Shown here: piece by piece, positions 27,214-36,781 of the stretch
Layout of the letters: each line of letters opens with the position of its first letter
How positions within the stretch are numbered: the first letter of the stretch is position 1
Assembly: GCA_947567595.1 (NCBI GenBank)
Contig: CANOMQ010000031.1
Location: 1 to 50,742 of the forward strand
Direction of reading: 5' to 3'
Length of the DNA stretch: 50,742 nt
Source of the DNA: an uncultured Lachnospiraceae bacterium
Lineage (GTDB): Bacteria; Bacillota; Clostridia; Lachnospirales; Lachnospiraceae
The notes under the pieces: model-generated
Told to the model about the DNA's origin: nothing
The model's database searches: none
Seen by the model: the letters and a program-made list of their open reading frames with translations, nothing else
Made by a program: the position numbers and the translations under genes

Positions 27214-27912
27214 TTATACCAGCATAATCCGCCCTGTATGCACAATGTTAAAACGCTGTCGGTTATGCATAAAATATAGCGTAAGAAGATTTTCTCCAAT
27301 ATATCCGATATACCTGTCTGCCCGCTCATCTCCTCTTGGCACAGACAGCTCTTCCACCCGTTCCAAAATCGGAAACAGCCACTCGCAGTACGACTTTAAA
27401 ATTTCCGTCTTTGCGATAAGAATATTATAATTGTACAAATATTCCTGTGAAAAAATCATGTCATAAGCCGCATAATATTCCGGGGAAAGCTCTTTTAGGG
27501 CCTGCAAAACAGCCTCCCAATCCGTCTCTTTTATGTAACGCATATGGTGTTCTTTGATATCCGGTTCATGTATTGTCGGGTATGGCAGTATCACATCTAT
27601 ATCATGATTTAATATATATGATAGTTCCGCATTCCCAATATCAAGCCATCTTCGATAATGAAACAATCCATAGTATTGAATTTCTTTATTCATTTCTTTA
27701 CAAAGACAATTTTTCCATATCCAATACAAGACAGTCAGTTCGCAATAATTGGGATTTTTACGGGAAATGTTTTCCCCCTTGCAATCCAAAACGTCTGCAA
27801 CCCTTTCTTTTGTCAACGCCGCCCCTGCCTGAACAGGCACTAACCATGCCGGAAGTTCTTTGATATTTTTTAATGGCTTATCTTTATAAAATTTTGTCAT
27901 GAAAACACGCAT
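27214..27912 (-). CDS. DUF4422 (capsular glycosyltransferase-like) protein
   Basis: The conserved ENISRKNPNYCELTVLYWIWKN region near residue 55 and GLFHYRRWLDI near 83 identify DUF4422 proteins. A second set of motifs (EHHMRYIKETDW) also fits. This family occurs in capsule and surface glycan loci and is thought to be a GT, but no activity is firmly established. The start at 27912 is chosen because the longer extension lacks support. Length about 232. Confidence 0.85.
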   Translation of the reverse strand: MRVFMTKFYKDKPLKNIKELPAWLVPVQAGAALTKERVADVLDCKGENISRKNPNYCELTVLYWIWKNCLCKEMNKEIQYYGLFHYRRWLDIGNAELSYILNHDIDVILPYPTIHEPDIKEHHMRYIKETDWEAVLQALKELSPEYYAAYDMIFSQEYLYNYNILIAKTEILKSYCEWLFPILERVEELSVPRGDERADRYIGYIGENLLTLYFMHNRQRFNIVHTGRIMLV

Positions 27913-27951
27913 AAGCTCAACCCGTCTTCTTTCCATTGCTACAATCCGTTT

Positions 27952-28311
27952 TTATTCCGAATCACCGTCTGCCACCAGCCACAATGGCTTAAATTCTCCT
28001 GCCATTGCGTAATATCTTCCCATTAAGTCCAACTCTTTCCTTGAATCGATATTGATATAATTGTGAAAGCCTTTTTCTTCAAGGGTTTTTACGATTGCAG
28101 CATGTGTATCCTCCGGCGTCGCGATCAATACACAAATATCCTGCTCCTGAAAATCCCCAATCTCATATACAGGCAACCCTGCAAGCGTATCAGGATTGCC
28201 ACTCTTGTTGGTAACCAAAAAACCAGCCATTTCAAATTCGCTATACAACTTTTGTATTGCCCTGTATACACCAAGCGCTAAGCTCTTAGCTCCAAAAATT
28301 GCTATCCTCAT
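27952..28311 (-). CDS. Standalone PglD_N-like Rossmann domain protein
   Basis: A 119-residue protein consisting only of the Rossmann-like module also fused to many neighbours. Residues 1-20 (MRIAIFGAKSLALGV) form strand and glycine-rich turn, and the segments AGFLVTNKSG, GLPVYEIGDF and ICVLIATP follow the alternating fold. There is no catalytic GT or transferase domain. It may act as a nucleotide or sugar-nucleotide binding accessory, or as a partner for the fused copies; this is inference. Start at 28311 has GAGGGAG upstream. Confidence 0.75.
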   Translation of the reverse strand: MRIAIFGAKSLALGVYRAIQKLYSEFEMAGFLVTNKSGNPDTLAGLPVYEIGDFQEQDICVLIATPEDTHAAIVKTLEEKGFHNYINIDSRKELDLMGRYYAMAGEFKPLWLVADGDSE

Positions 28312-28363
28312 CGCAAAACTCCCTCATTGCCCTGCGTCCCGGTTTCTTTCCCGCATTCCAAAA

Positions 28364-29572
28364 CTATACTGTATGTTCTCCAATCCCAAGCGTCCTAAAA
28401 TGTTTCGGTATTCCTACATCTTCTGGATATTCCCATATGTTTTCATACTCATATTTTAAAACCTCTTCCGGGTCGTTCGGAATCCAAAACTGCCCGCCTT
28501 CCCATGTAATTCTTTTCAAAGGAAAAATCGCATCAGCAGGGATATACGTCCCTCTGTGGTACTTGTTCCATATTTCCATATTGTCAAAGCCAAAATAAAT
28601 ATACTTGCTTTTTGCTACGGCATGCTGCTTATTTTCCGTTATGATTATTTCAATATGCTGTATTTTGTCTTCAACAGAAGCGAATGCTTTAAGCTGTTCC
28701 CTTATCTTAGCCGTATAAGTACGCAGTTCCTCAAACGAAAAATCTTCTGCATAATAATCAAGAGAAAAAAAATCAATTCCGACTAATTTATTTACCACCA
28801 TAAAGTGATCCGAATAGTTTACCCAATAACAATCCTCTATCCCGTCTGTATCATTCGTCCTGTTTTTCCTTTTTTCATGAAATTCTTCCAGTGAATAAAG
28901 ATTTTTTCTGCAGTACTCCTTCAGTCTTTCATAATCCGCCCGAATCAGTCCAAAATCAATGTCATCATCCCAAGGAATAAATCCTCCATGCCGGACATAT
29001 CCTAACAGATTGCCGCCATACAAAAAAGGTTTTATATCCACCTGTTCCCCAATTTTCTCAAACAATTCTTTTGCCGCATTCACACATTCCAACTGCCTTT
29101 GCCTAAGCTGCCCCTCTGCCGGTCTCAAATCAGCAAGATTGGTGTGTCTTTTGAAAAAGTTTACCTGCATTTCCAGTGTCTTGATCCTATTTTCCCAAAG
29201 CGCCCTTTTTATCAGCATTCTGTTTGACGGGGCTGCGATATACTCCAAAAATTGCTCCCTGTTCCCTACAGATGCCTTGATCATCTCATAGGCAAAATAA
29301 TCGTATATTTGATTTTCCTCACACTGTTTCGCAATATTATATATGTCCTTCTCTTCTACAACACAAATAATAATGATACTATTTTGAAATTTTAGCTTCA
29401 ATTCATCAAAGGGTATTACACTTTTGCCATATTTATCACACTCTGTCTTTACGTTGTTATCACAAAAGCATTTTACAGCTTCCGCGCCTAAAAAATGAAG
29501 TGCCTCACAACCTAACATTCCACATCCAAAGAGAATGATATCTGCCATCCCTGTCTTTTCCTTCCCTTCCAT
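28364..29572 (-). CDS. LicD family phosphotransferase with N-terminal Rossmann module
   Basis: Residues about 10-100 form a PglD_N-like module (ADIILFGCGMLGCEAL then FCDNN). Residues about 165-390 form the LicD domain: LYGGNLLGYVRHGGFIPWDDDIDFGLIRADYE carries the catalytic DDDID-type acidic motif. LicD proteins transfer phosphocholine or polyol-phosphate (fukutin/FKRP relatives use CDP-ribitol). With TarJ-, TarI- and Rpe-like genes nearby, transfer of ribitol phosphate is the favoured guess. The start at 29572 is chosen because the longer frame opens with TTG. The fusion is unusual for LicD. Confidence 0.85.
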   Translation of the reverse strand: MEGKEKTGMADIILFGCGMLGCEALHFLGAEAVKCFCDNNVKTECDKYGKSVIPFDELKLKFQNSIIIICVVEEKDIYNIAKQCEENQIYDYFAYEMIKASVGNREQFLEYIAAPSNRMLIKRALWENRIKTLEMQVNFFKRHTNLADLRPAEGQLRQRQLECVNAAKELFEKIGEQVDIKPFLYGGNLLGYVRHGGFIPWDDDIDFGLIRADYERLKEYCRKNLYSLEEFHEKRKNRTNDTDGIEDCYWVNYSDHFMVVNKLVGIDFFSLDYYAEDFSFEELRTYTAKIREQLKAFASVEDKIQHIEIIITENKQHAVAKSKYIYFGFDNMEIWNKYHRGTYIPADAIFPLKRITWEGGQFWIPNDPEEVLKYEYENIWEYPEDVGIPKHFRTLGIGEHTV

Positions 29573-29586
29573 ATGCCCCTTTTCCT

Positions 29587-30738
29587 CTATCTGTTCCAAT
29601 TAACAAATTCTTCCGAAAACCATCTTATTTTTTCTTTCACAATCCCTATATTATCTAAATATTGCCGAATACTATCCGCCGTCCGTTGTACCGTATTCGC
29701 AATCAGTATGTAGTCATAATCAATAAGACTCAGGATCTTCTCAGGGTGATTAACATTCATTCCGTTTTTCTGATAAGCCATGTAATTTTTGTCCACCCAT
29801 AAAACAACTTCCATTCCGTCAACTGCTGACAGATAGCTGTACATCTTCTGACCTAATACGCCCGCACCATATATCACAACTCTGCTTTTTCTGTTAATTC
29901 CCCCAAATGGAAGAAGTACCTTGTCATCAAAGGACTGCATCTGACGCATAAATAATAAATATTTCTTATACTGTTCCATCTGTGGTGCCATTACACTCCA
30001 CACATTTGCATGACGGAACGCATTCTCCAAATGTTCAAACAGTAAACGATATATTCCGGTTTCATCATGTGTTTCTTTTTTCGTCATACTCCCTAAGCGC
30101 TGCACATAATGATATCCGCATATATCCGATATATAAATCGTATCAGCCTCTAACACACTTGGATAAACAACTGCTGCATCTTCCCCGATTATAATTCGCC
30201 CATCAACACACATCTGTGTTTTCAGTATTATTTCTTTGCGAAATAGCTTTGTTACCATATGCGGCTGCAAACCATATTCAAAAAACTGCCCTGAATACAA
30301 AAGCGTTGGCAAAAGGAGTTCTTTTGGATACAGACCAGTCGGGAAATTACTGCATACCTTTTTAAAGTCCGCGCCTATATCATGAAAATGATTGGACACT
30401 ACTATATCCGCCCCTGTGTCCTGCTGTGCTTTTACCATTTTTTCGAAATAGTCCGATTCAATCCAGTCATCCGCATCCACAAAGCCAATATACTGTCCCT
30501 TGGCAGCCGCTAATCCGGCTTTACGTGCATTAGACGAACCACTGTTTGTTTTATGTATTGTTATAACCCGCTTATCCATCTTGGAATATTCATCACATAT
30601 TTTTCCACTCATATCCGTAGAACCATCGTCTACCAGTATAAGTTCTGTCTCCTTATATGTTTGTCCCAAAATACTATTCACACAATGTTGCAAGTATTTT
30701 TCAGCATTATAAACAGGTACGATTACACTAACAGTCAC
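29587..30738 (-). CDS. GT2 glycosyltransferase with C-terminal Rossmann module
   Basis: Residues 1-230 are a GT-A family 2 domain: VTVSVIVPVYNAEKYLQHC at the start, ELILVDDGSTDMSGKICDEY, and DADDWIESDYFEKM for the DXD-type motif. Residues about 287-383 are the PglD_N-like module beginning VVIYGAGVLGQKMYSYL with WVDKNY as the acidic end of strand 2. The GTG at 30738 (AGGAGAAG upstream) is the likely start, 12 bases past the upstream stop. The same architecture is found at 37270-38490. Confidence 0.88.
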   Translation of the reverse strand: MTVSVIVPVYNAEKYLQHCVNSILGQTYKETELILVDDGSTDMSGKICDEYSKMDKRVITIHKTNSGSSNARKAGLAAAKGQYIGFVDADDWIESDYFEKMVKAQQDTGADIVVSNHFHDIGADFKKVCSNFPTGLYPKELLLPTLLYSGQFFEYGLQPHMVTKLFRKEIILKTQMCVDGRIIIGEDAAVVYPSVLEADTIYISDICGYHYVQRLGSMTKKETHDETGIYRLLFEHLENAFRHANVWSVMAPQMEQYKKYLLFMRQMQSFDDKVLLPFGGINRKSRVVIYGAGVLGQKMYSYLSAVDGMEVVLWVDKNYMAYQKNGMNVNHPEKILSLIDYDYILIANTVQRTADSIRQYLDNIGIVKEKIRWFSEEFVNWNR

Positions 30739-30749
30739 TTTCTCTTCTC

Positions 30750-32201
30750 CTACATTACAAGTTGAATCATCTTCTGCCAAAATTTATAGTGATCATCCAT
30801 ACTACATTTCTTTTTCAATTCCTGATGTGCTTTCTGTCCCATCTCCAAAAGCCTAGTCCTCTCCCTGTCCAAAAGACCTATCCTTTCCGCCATCATTTCA
30901 TAATCACCAACCGCGACAATAAATCCATTTTCTCCATCGGTAATATCATCATGCACGCCCCACGTATCTGTAACAACAGGTACTGCTCCGTTTGCCATCG
31001 CTTCAATTGTCGATCTTGACCTGCCTTCATGATCCGAAATATTAATGCAGATGTCTTTCTCTTTCCAAAAATCCGAAATTGCAGTTTTGTCAATTTTGCC
31101 TAACAGCTTAATCCGGCTGTCACAGTCATTCTCTTTTGCAAACTCTCTTATTTTCGTCTCATAGCTTCCTGTCCCGGCAAACGCGATGTTGTAAGGAACC
31201 TGCATTCTTTCCAAAATTTCAAGAACCTTGAGCATCAAATCCATTCTTTTTTCTTCTTTTTCCAGTCTTCCTGCAAATCCTATTCTAATTGGGCTGCCAT
31301 GATTTAACGCATAATCGCGTTTTAATGTCTCTGGGCATTCAACCGGACAAAGCATCGTGTATATTTTTTCCGGAAGAACCCCTCTTTCCATCATGTCCTT
31401 TCGAACAGCCGAGTTTACACATACATAAAGATCTGTGCAGTTTCTCATATCCATATAGCTTTCATTAATCTCAGAAAGCCCGCCCCTGATGCCGGATATG
31501 ACCTTTACATACCCCGCAAATAAATCCTTTAGCAGTTTCCCCGCCAGCAATGTCTGATCCGGTTGACTTGTTACAAGAATGCAGGGCAGATGGCTTATAA
31601 TGCAGTTTAATATCTTTTTCATATTATGGAGTGAAAACATCTGTCTACTGTCAATATCTACCTTTAACAGATGATTGTCTAATTCTTTTGGGATATGATA
31701 CGCACCATTATCAGTTAAAATATAGGAGTCATACTCACCCTCTTCCAAAAACTTACTGCAAATCCCCTTCGTCCATTCTTCTATTCCTCCAAGCCCAAGT
31801 CCTGATTCACATCCGAAAATGATTGTCGTATGATCCTGATATCTGATTTGCTCCTTTTCTATCAGGCTTTTTACATCCACTTTTTCATATAAATACATAA
31901 TCAGCCGATGGTAGGAAATTTCATGATTTAGCTGAAACCCATATGACTGCGTCAGCATCTTCCTAATATCTGCGATATCTAAAAAGCTTCCTACCGTTAT
32001 GCATATTTGTTCTTTCTTGTTGCGTAATATCTCAGGTGACTCAATAATATGTTTTCCGACAGCCTGACCCCACAGCGCGCTGTTTTTATCAATAACACTC
32101 CCAACCGATATACCGCATAAATCCATCAATTCTATAAGCGACCTGCCTCTTTTCCCAACTCCGTATATGATTATCTGTTTGCTGATATCCACACATTCCA
32201 C
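30750..32201 (-). CDS. GT4 glycosyltransferase with N-terminal Rossmann module
   Basis: Residues about 9-105 carry the module (QIIIYGVGKRGRSLIELM, SVIDKN). The rest is GT-B, with RIGFAGRLEKEEKRMDLM near 310 and SDHEGRSRSTIEAMANG near 400, where the EX7E-type pair is visible. GLGGIEEWTKGIC marks the N-terminal GT domain. The start is GTG, and a second GTG three codons later (32192) has better AAGG spacing, so the exact start is unsure. Likely a retaining glycosyltransferase in surface glycan assembly. Confidence 0.88.
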   Translation of the reverse strand: MECVDISKQIIIYGVGKRGRSLIELMDLCGISVGSVIDKNSALWGQAVGKHIIESPEILRNKKEQICITVGSFLDIADIRKMLTQSYGFQLNHEISYHRLIMYLYEKVDVKSLIEKEQIRYQDHTTIIFGCESGLGLGGIEEWTKGICSKFLEEGEYDSYILTDNGAYHIPKELDNHLLKVDIDSRQMFSLHNMKKILNCIISHLPCILVTSQPDQTLLAGKLLKDLFAGYVKVISGIRGGLSEINESYMDMRNCTDLYVCVNSAVRKDMMERGVLPEKIYTMLCPVECPETLKRDYALNHGSPIRIGFAGRLEKEEKRMDLMLKVLEILERMQVPYNIAFAGTGSYETKIREFAKENDCDSRIKLLGKIDKTAISDFWKEKDICINISDHEGRSRSTIEAMANGAVPVVTDTWGVHDDITDGENGFIVAVGDYEMMAERIGLLDRERTRLLEMGQKAHQELKKKCSMDDHYKFWQKMIQLVM

Positions 32202-32235
32202 CTTCTTATATCACAGTTTTTAGCATGATAATGAG

Positions 32236-33495
32236 CTATACGCCAACCCTGCATAATATTGAGTCATCATATTCCGGACAGGATAATGCAGTAACATTCG
32301 TATCTCCAAACGTCTCATTATTATATTTATTGGGAATATAACTATATCCTTTTCCTTTTAAAAACCACTCATATTCCAAATCAAGATGCCCAATGTCTAA
32401 CGCCCAATATCCTGCCTTTGCCAAATCATATGCAAGCACCGTTGCAGTGGGACCTAAAGCAATTAATATCAGCTTATCTTTTCCATATAGCATTGCTGCA
32501 TCACAAAGCTCATCGTACGCATCAAATGCATTCTCGTTTGGTGCAATAATCCGCTCGGTTTTTTCAGCATTGTTAAATAAATCATTTCCGACTCCCATTC
32601 GTGTCTTATCACCCTCTATAAACAAAATATTTTGCTTATCCCATATTCTCTTTAAATCACCAAATCTTTTTTTTGCTTTTTCGATATCATCATGGGGATA
32701 GATCACATAAGGTCTGCTAATATAGGCATTGTAATATTCTTTTTCCATATCCAGCAGCGCATAATGCTGTTCCCTTTTCTCCTCTGTCATGTATCTTCGT
32801 ATGGTATTCTTATTCTCTTGCCGCAATCCTTCCATACTTCCATAATCATCAGCAACCGCCACCAAATGGTTTGGGAGATTAGACATTAAAATATCTTTTA
32901 AACGCTTTGCCAACTGCACATTGTCATGCTGATATATATCTTTGGCACTTCCCAAAATGATTTCAAATTCTCCATCTCCATACCTGCTCATAGAACATTT
33001 TTCAGAAAAAATCTTCTTACATGTATTTTCTACGCTATTAACTTTCGGAAGTCTTATATTTTCAATCTTAATCCTGTCAACAGCCTCGTATAAAAAGTTC
33101 CGTTCAAAATATTGTTGATTGTCTTCTAATGCTTTGATTTTTTTGTCCAAATAATCTAATTTCATTTCTAAACGCAGCCTGTCTGCAGCTTCTTCATTAA
33201 AAATCCCATACTCAGACAATGATAATTTGTCATCATAAAAATTAATTATCTTTGAGGAGCAAACCCCTAAATCTACTAGCTGCTGGCGGACTGCCTCATA
33301 CTGGTACACAAAAATAACAATAAAATCTGCAATATCTTGCGGAAACATATAAGGAGAGTATATTTTTATTCCGTCCAATGTTTTATCACTTAATTCCATA
33401 TTATTATCAATAAAAAAAGAGAGTTTCACATTTTCACGAAACAGTTGATGAAACAATGTCTTATCTTTTATCCCTCCAAATACTGCTATCTTCAT
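32236..33495 (-). CDS. GT-D fold glycosyltransferase with N-terminal Rossmann-like module
   Basis: Residues 1-95 are a module with degenerate glycine loop (IAVFGGIKDKTLFHQLF) but with the same strand pattern (LSFFIDNNMEL, IKIYSPYMFP). Residues about 140-400 match the GT-D fold (DUF1792, PF08759), with MSRYGDGEFEIILG near 170 and the NFHRT-like features of LIALGPTATVLAYDL near 355. GT-D enzymes extend glycans on serine-rich repeat proteins in streptococci. Two to three residues past AGGAAGG set the ATG at 33495. Confidence 0.8.
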   Translation of the reverse strand: MKIAVFGGIKDKTLFHQLFRENVKLSFFIDNNMELSDKTLDGIKIYSPYMFPQDIADFIVIFVYQYEAVRQQLVDLGVCSSKIINFYDDKLSLSEYGIFNEEAADRLRLEMKLDYLDKKIKALEDNQQYFERNFLYEAVDRIKIENIRLPKVNSVENTCKKIFSEKCSMSRYGDGEFEIILGSAKDIYQHDNVQLAKRLKDILMSNLPNHLVAVADDYGSMEGLRQENKNTIRRYMTEEKREQHYALLDMEKEYYNAYISRPYVIYPHDDIEKAKKRFGDLKRIWDKQNILFIEGDKTRMGVGNDLFNNAEKTERIIAPNENAFDAYDELCDAAMLYGKDKLILIALGPTATVLAYDLAKAGYWALDIGHLDLEYEWFLKGKGYSYIPNKYNNETFGDTNVTALSCPEYDDSILCRVGV

Positions 33496-33507
33496 AAAAA
33501 TTCCTTC

Positions 33508-34821
33508 CTAAGCATTATATTTTAATACGGAGAAAATACCATCTTCATACATATGCTGGTTTTTATAAATGTCTTCTTCATTTCCAAGCAGATAATTCCA
33601 AACTTCCAAATGCTTGTCCACATAATTTTTCCATGACCATTCACTGACCGAATCAATCATTCTTTTACGTTTCATCTGCAAATTCAAAAGCACATCCCTG
33701 AAATCATTTAATGTACGGCATGCATATGTAATTCCATCCTTAACGTCTAAATGGTATCCCTGCGGTGTGACAATCGTTTCAACGCCTGCCTGCAAGGCAT
33801 CTAAAAAACCCATTGAACCTTCATCAAATCCCCAAAACAAATAATAATCAAGCAATGGCATCATTTTTATGTATTCCTCATAATCAAATTGATTATAATA
33901 GTCCACTTCAAATCCCATATCTTTTATGGAAGTCACAATATTGTCCCAACCAGAACCCATAATTTTAAATGCAAAATAATTTGGATCCAATGCTTTGCAA
34001 AGATCCACTAATATGTTCACATTTTTTCTATGATCATCGTGCGTTTTATGTGTTATTCCCAATATATATTTCTTAGGATTTATCACTCCGTCCTGTGCCG
34101 GATTAATATAGCATATTTTTTCTCTTGGTATCCCGTATGATGCCAGTTTTTCCATTGTCTCCCTTGACATACAAATACCCATTTTGGCTCTGTTTAACTG
34201 GTGTTTTAAAAAGCCTATCTTATTGTATGAGTCAATATGCGTAATCATAAATGTTTCATTATGATCGGAAGTAATGGGTTCACAGCTTGCGTAACTAACA
34301 TGATGATTGATATCTGCTGATGGGTCTATCGCATTGCCAATAGTGCATTGATATCCCTGCTTGTCCAACTCCTCTTTCATTCTTATTGCAAATTTTTTCA
34401 AAATCCAACCGCTATCCTCGCAGACTATATGCACATACCGTATCTCTCTCTTTTCCTCATCATTTATACGAATTTTTTCTTTATACAGATCAAATGCCGC
34501 ATTGTCAAAGAAATCAAAGATATAAGCATCTATTGACAATTCCCCTAACCGCAATTTGATCTCTTTCCTCGCACTTTCAGATTTTACACAGATAACAATC
34601 AATAGTGATTCACCGATTGATTCAAGCTGCGCCAATGTTATTACAGACACACCGTTTAGACTTTGTATCTCACCCGCGCATTTATCACAGATATAAGCTA
34701 CATTTTTTAAATTAGGAAACGCTTTTTTAGCATATGTTCCTGCCCCATATATTACTGTCCTGTGCCCCAAGGCTTCGCACATATCAAAATAATTGTCCTC
34801 ATATGCCATGAATCGAACCAT
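33508..34821 (-). CDS. GT-B glycosyltransferase with N-terminal Rossmann module
   Basis: Residues about 20-110 are the module (TVIYGAGTYAKKAFPNL, YICDKCAG, SLNGVSVITL). The remaining 320 residues are a GT-B type transferase with FDEGSMGFLDALQAGVETIV near 340, the donor-binding helix, and ILGITHKT earlier. Family not placed with certainty (GT1/GT4 clan). AAGGGG precedes the ATG by 9 bases. It sits between a GT-D gene and a methyltransferase. Confidence 0.8.
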   Translation of the reverse strand: MVRFMAYEDNYFDMCEALGHRTVIYGAGTYAKKAFPNLKNVAYICDKCAGEIQSLNGVSVITLAQLESIGESLLIVICVKSESARKEIKLRLGELSIDAYIFDFFDNAAFDLYKEKIRINDEEKREIRYVHIVCEDSGWILKKFAIRMKEELDKQGYQCTIGNAIDPSADINHHVSYASCEPITSDHNETFMITHIDSYNKIGFLKHQLNRAKMGICMSRETMEKLASYGIPREKICYINPAQDGVINPKKYILGITHKTHDDHRKNVNILVDLCKALDPNYFAFKIMGSGWDNIVTSIKDMGFEVDYYNQFDYEEYIKMMPLLDYYLFWGFDEGSMGFLDALQAGVETIVTPQGYHLDVKDGITYACRTLNDFRDVLLNLQMKRKRMIDSVSEWSWKNYVDKHLEVWNYLLGNEEDIYKNQHMYEDGIFSVLKYNA

Positions 34822-34853
34822 TTCAGTTATCCCCTTAAAAAACCAAAATTATT

Positions 34854-35612
34854 TTAAACTGCCTTCGCCATAAAAAAGCTGGTCCATGAATTGAAATCTG
34901 TATCCTTTAATGTAATGCAGTCTATATTGTCTATCAGCTCAAATCCCGCTTCAGCCAGCAGTGCCTCCAGTTCCGGTCTGAAAAAGTACCGCATTTTATG
35001 CACTTCGTTGATAGTCTGTACTTTACTGCTCTCTTTATGAATAATCAGTACCTCGTAATTGACATCCACTACATTTTCTTTATCATGCATAACCGGCCGC
35101 GCTATCCTAATCAGCCTATTCTTCTCATCTTCAATTTCTTTCACCCTGACACAAGGCTTATCGCTCAAAACGCCCGGTCCATACCATACATCAAAAAGAA
35201 AACAGCCACCTGTCGGAAGTATCCTTCTAGCCGCCTCAAAAGTCCCTAGCAGGTCTCTATTTGTATTCTGATAACTCATTACGTGAAATAGTGAAATTAC
35301 CGCATCATACTTCTTTTCATCTTTGTAATTTTTTATGTCAGCAACCTCAAACTCTATATTTTTTTCATTTGATTCAAGCTGCTGATTTGCTATCTCTATC
35401 ATTAATGGACTTATATCTATTCCTTTGCAGTGATAGCCAAATTTTGCAAGCTCTATGTCATGTTTTCCCGTACCACATCCAAAATTTATGATATTTTGAA
35501 TCTGAGAATTATAACTTTTCAACAGCTTGTCCACCGTTTGCGCCTCTGTTTTATAATCTTTATCCTTATAAAATGCATTATAATAATATGCATAGTCTTG
35601 AAATACTTCCAT
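34854..35612 (-). CDS. Class I SAM-dependent methyltransferase
   Basis: Motif I is IINFGCGTGKHDIELAKFG near residue 38, and the acidic end of beta2 is GIDISPLMIEIAN. The post-motif FDVWYGPGVLS and later region match methyltransferase family 11/25 proteins. The start at 35612 is chosen because GGGAGG lies just upstream and residues before it are not conserved. No Rossmann sensor domain is attached. Substrate unknown; O- or N-methylation of a glycan is plausible in this operon. Confidence 0.83.
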   Translation of the reverse strand: MEVFQDYAYYYNAFYKDKDYKTEAQTVDKLLKSYNSQIQNIINFGCGTGKHDIELAKFGYHCKGIDISPLMIEIANQQLESNEKNIEFEVADIKNYKDEKKYDAVISLFHVMSYQNTNRDLLGTFEAARRILPTGGCFLFDVWYGPGVLSDKPCVRVKEIEDEKNRLIRIARPVMHDKENVVDVNYEVLIIHKESSKVQTINEVHKMRYFFRPELEALLAEAGFELIDNIDCITLKDTDFNSWTSFFMAKAV

Positions 35613-35655
35613 GAAAGCCTCCCTATTTAACCTTATTTCCATGCATAACACTCTT

Positions 35656-36777
35656 TTAACATTTTGTTAAAACACTACGCAGCCTTTCAACTACAGCTTC
35701 CATCTGTTCTTTTGTCAATGCTAACCCACTTGGAATATAAAATCCTTTTCTTGCTAAATATTCAGCGGTTTCAAAGCTTTGTCCTGCAAACATTCCCTGT
35801 TTTTGGTACACCGGCTGCTCATGCATACACCAGAAAAATGTCCTTGCTCCTATCCCTTCCGCAGCCAAAAGTTTTACTGCTTCACGGTTCGATAACTTAC
35901 CCTTCTTATCTAAAACAATTCCATATACCCAATAGATATTATCTGCATATTCCGTTTTTGGAACAGGCAGACGGATTCCTTTTATATCAGACAGATTTTC
36001 CGTATAAAAACGCCCCATCTCACGTTTTTTTGCAACAAACTCCTCCAGTCGCTCCAACTGCGCTAAGCCAACCGCTGCCTGTAAATTTGTAAAACGGTAA
36101 TTATCACTTATTTCATCATGTACATAACGCACATCTTTCCGAAAGCAGAGATTTCGAAGCATCTGGCAGCGCTCCGCAAGCGCTTCATCATCCGTAACAA
36201 CCATTCCGCCCTCTCCCGTTGTAACATGTTTATTGGGATAAAAACTGAATGTACTGATATCTCCAAAACTACCACAAGGCTTTCCCCTATAGGTCTGCCC
36301 ATGCATTTCTGCCGCATCCTCTATCACTTTCAGATGATATTTTTTCGCTAATGCAAGAATTTCATCAACCTCAACAGGTAAACCATATAAATGAACAATC
36401 ATAATGGCTTTTGTTTTTGGTGTTATCTTTTCTTCTATTTTATTCACATCAATGTTCCACGTATCTGCATCACTGTCAATCAATACAGGTACTGCTCCGA
36501 GTTTTGTAACTGCCATCGCGCAAGAAATAATTGTAAAGGTTGGCATAATAACTTCATCGCCTTCCTTAATTTCAAGTGCCTGCATGGCGACTTCCAATGC
36601 AGCGGTTCCATTTGATACCGCAATGCCGTATTTGCGATTCACGGAGGCACTCATCTTCTCCTCAAACTGCCTGACAAACGGTCCCTCTGAGGATATCCAT
36701 CCCGTGTCAATGCATTCACACAAATATTTTTTCTCATTGCCATTTAAAAGAGGTTCGTTCACTGGTATAAAATCCAT
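35656..36777 (-). CDS. DegT/DnrJ/EryC1/StrS family aminotransferase
   Basis: PLP-dependent sugar aminotransferase of about 373 residues. FIPVNEPLLNGNEKKYLCECIDTGWISSEG is replaced here in summary by its key marks: GWISSEGPFV near 35, SNGTAALEVAMQAL near 60, IEDAAEMHG near 155, and the PLP Lys in YPNKHVTTGEGG near 185. It converts a keto-sugar nucleotide to an amino-sugar. The start at 36777 has GAGGAA upstream and is 4 bases past the cupin stop. No 4,6-dehydratase is in the window. Confidence 0.92.
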   Translation of the reverse strand: MDFIPVNEPLLNGNEKKYLCECIDTGWISSEGPFVRQFEEKMSASVNRKYGIAVSNGTAALEVAMQALEIKEGDEVIMPTFTIISCAMAVTKLGAVPVLIDSDADTWNIDVNKIEEKITPKTKAIMIVHLYGLPVEVDEILALAKKYHLKVIEDAAEMHGQTYRGKPCGSFGDISTFSFYPNKHVTTGEGGMVVTDDEALAERCQMLRNLCFRKDVRYVHDEISDNYRFTNLQAAVGLAQLERLEEFVAKKREMGRFYTENLSDIKGIRLPVPKTEYADNIYWVYGIVLDKKGKLSNREAVKLLAAEGIGARTFFWCMHEQPVYQKQGMFAGQSFETAEYLARKGFYIPSGLALTKEQMEAVVERLRSVLTKC

Positions 36778-36781
36778 GCAT

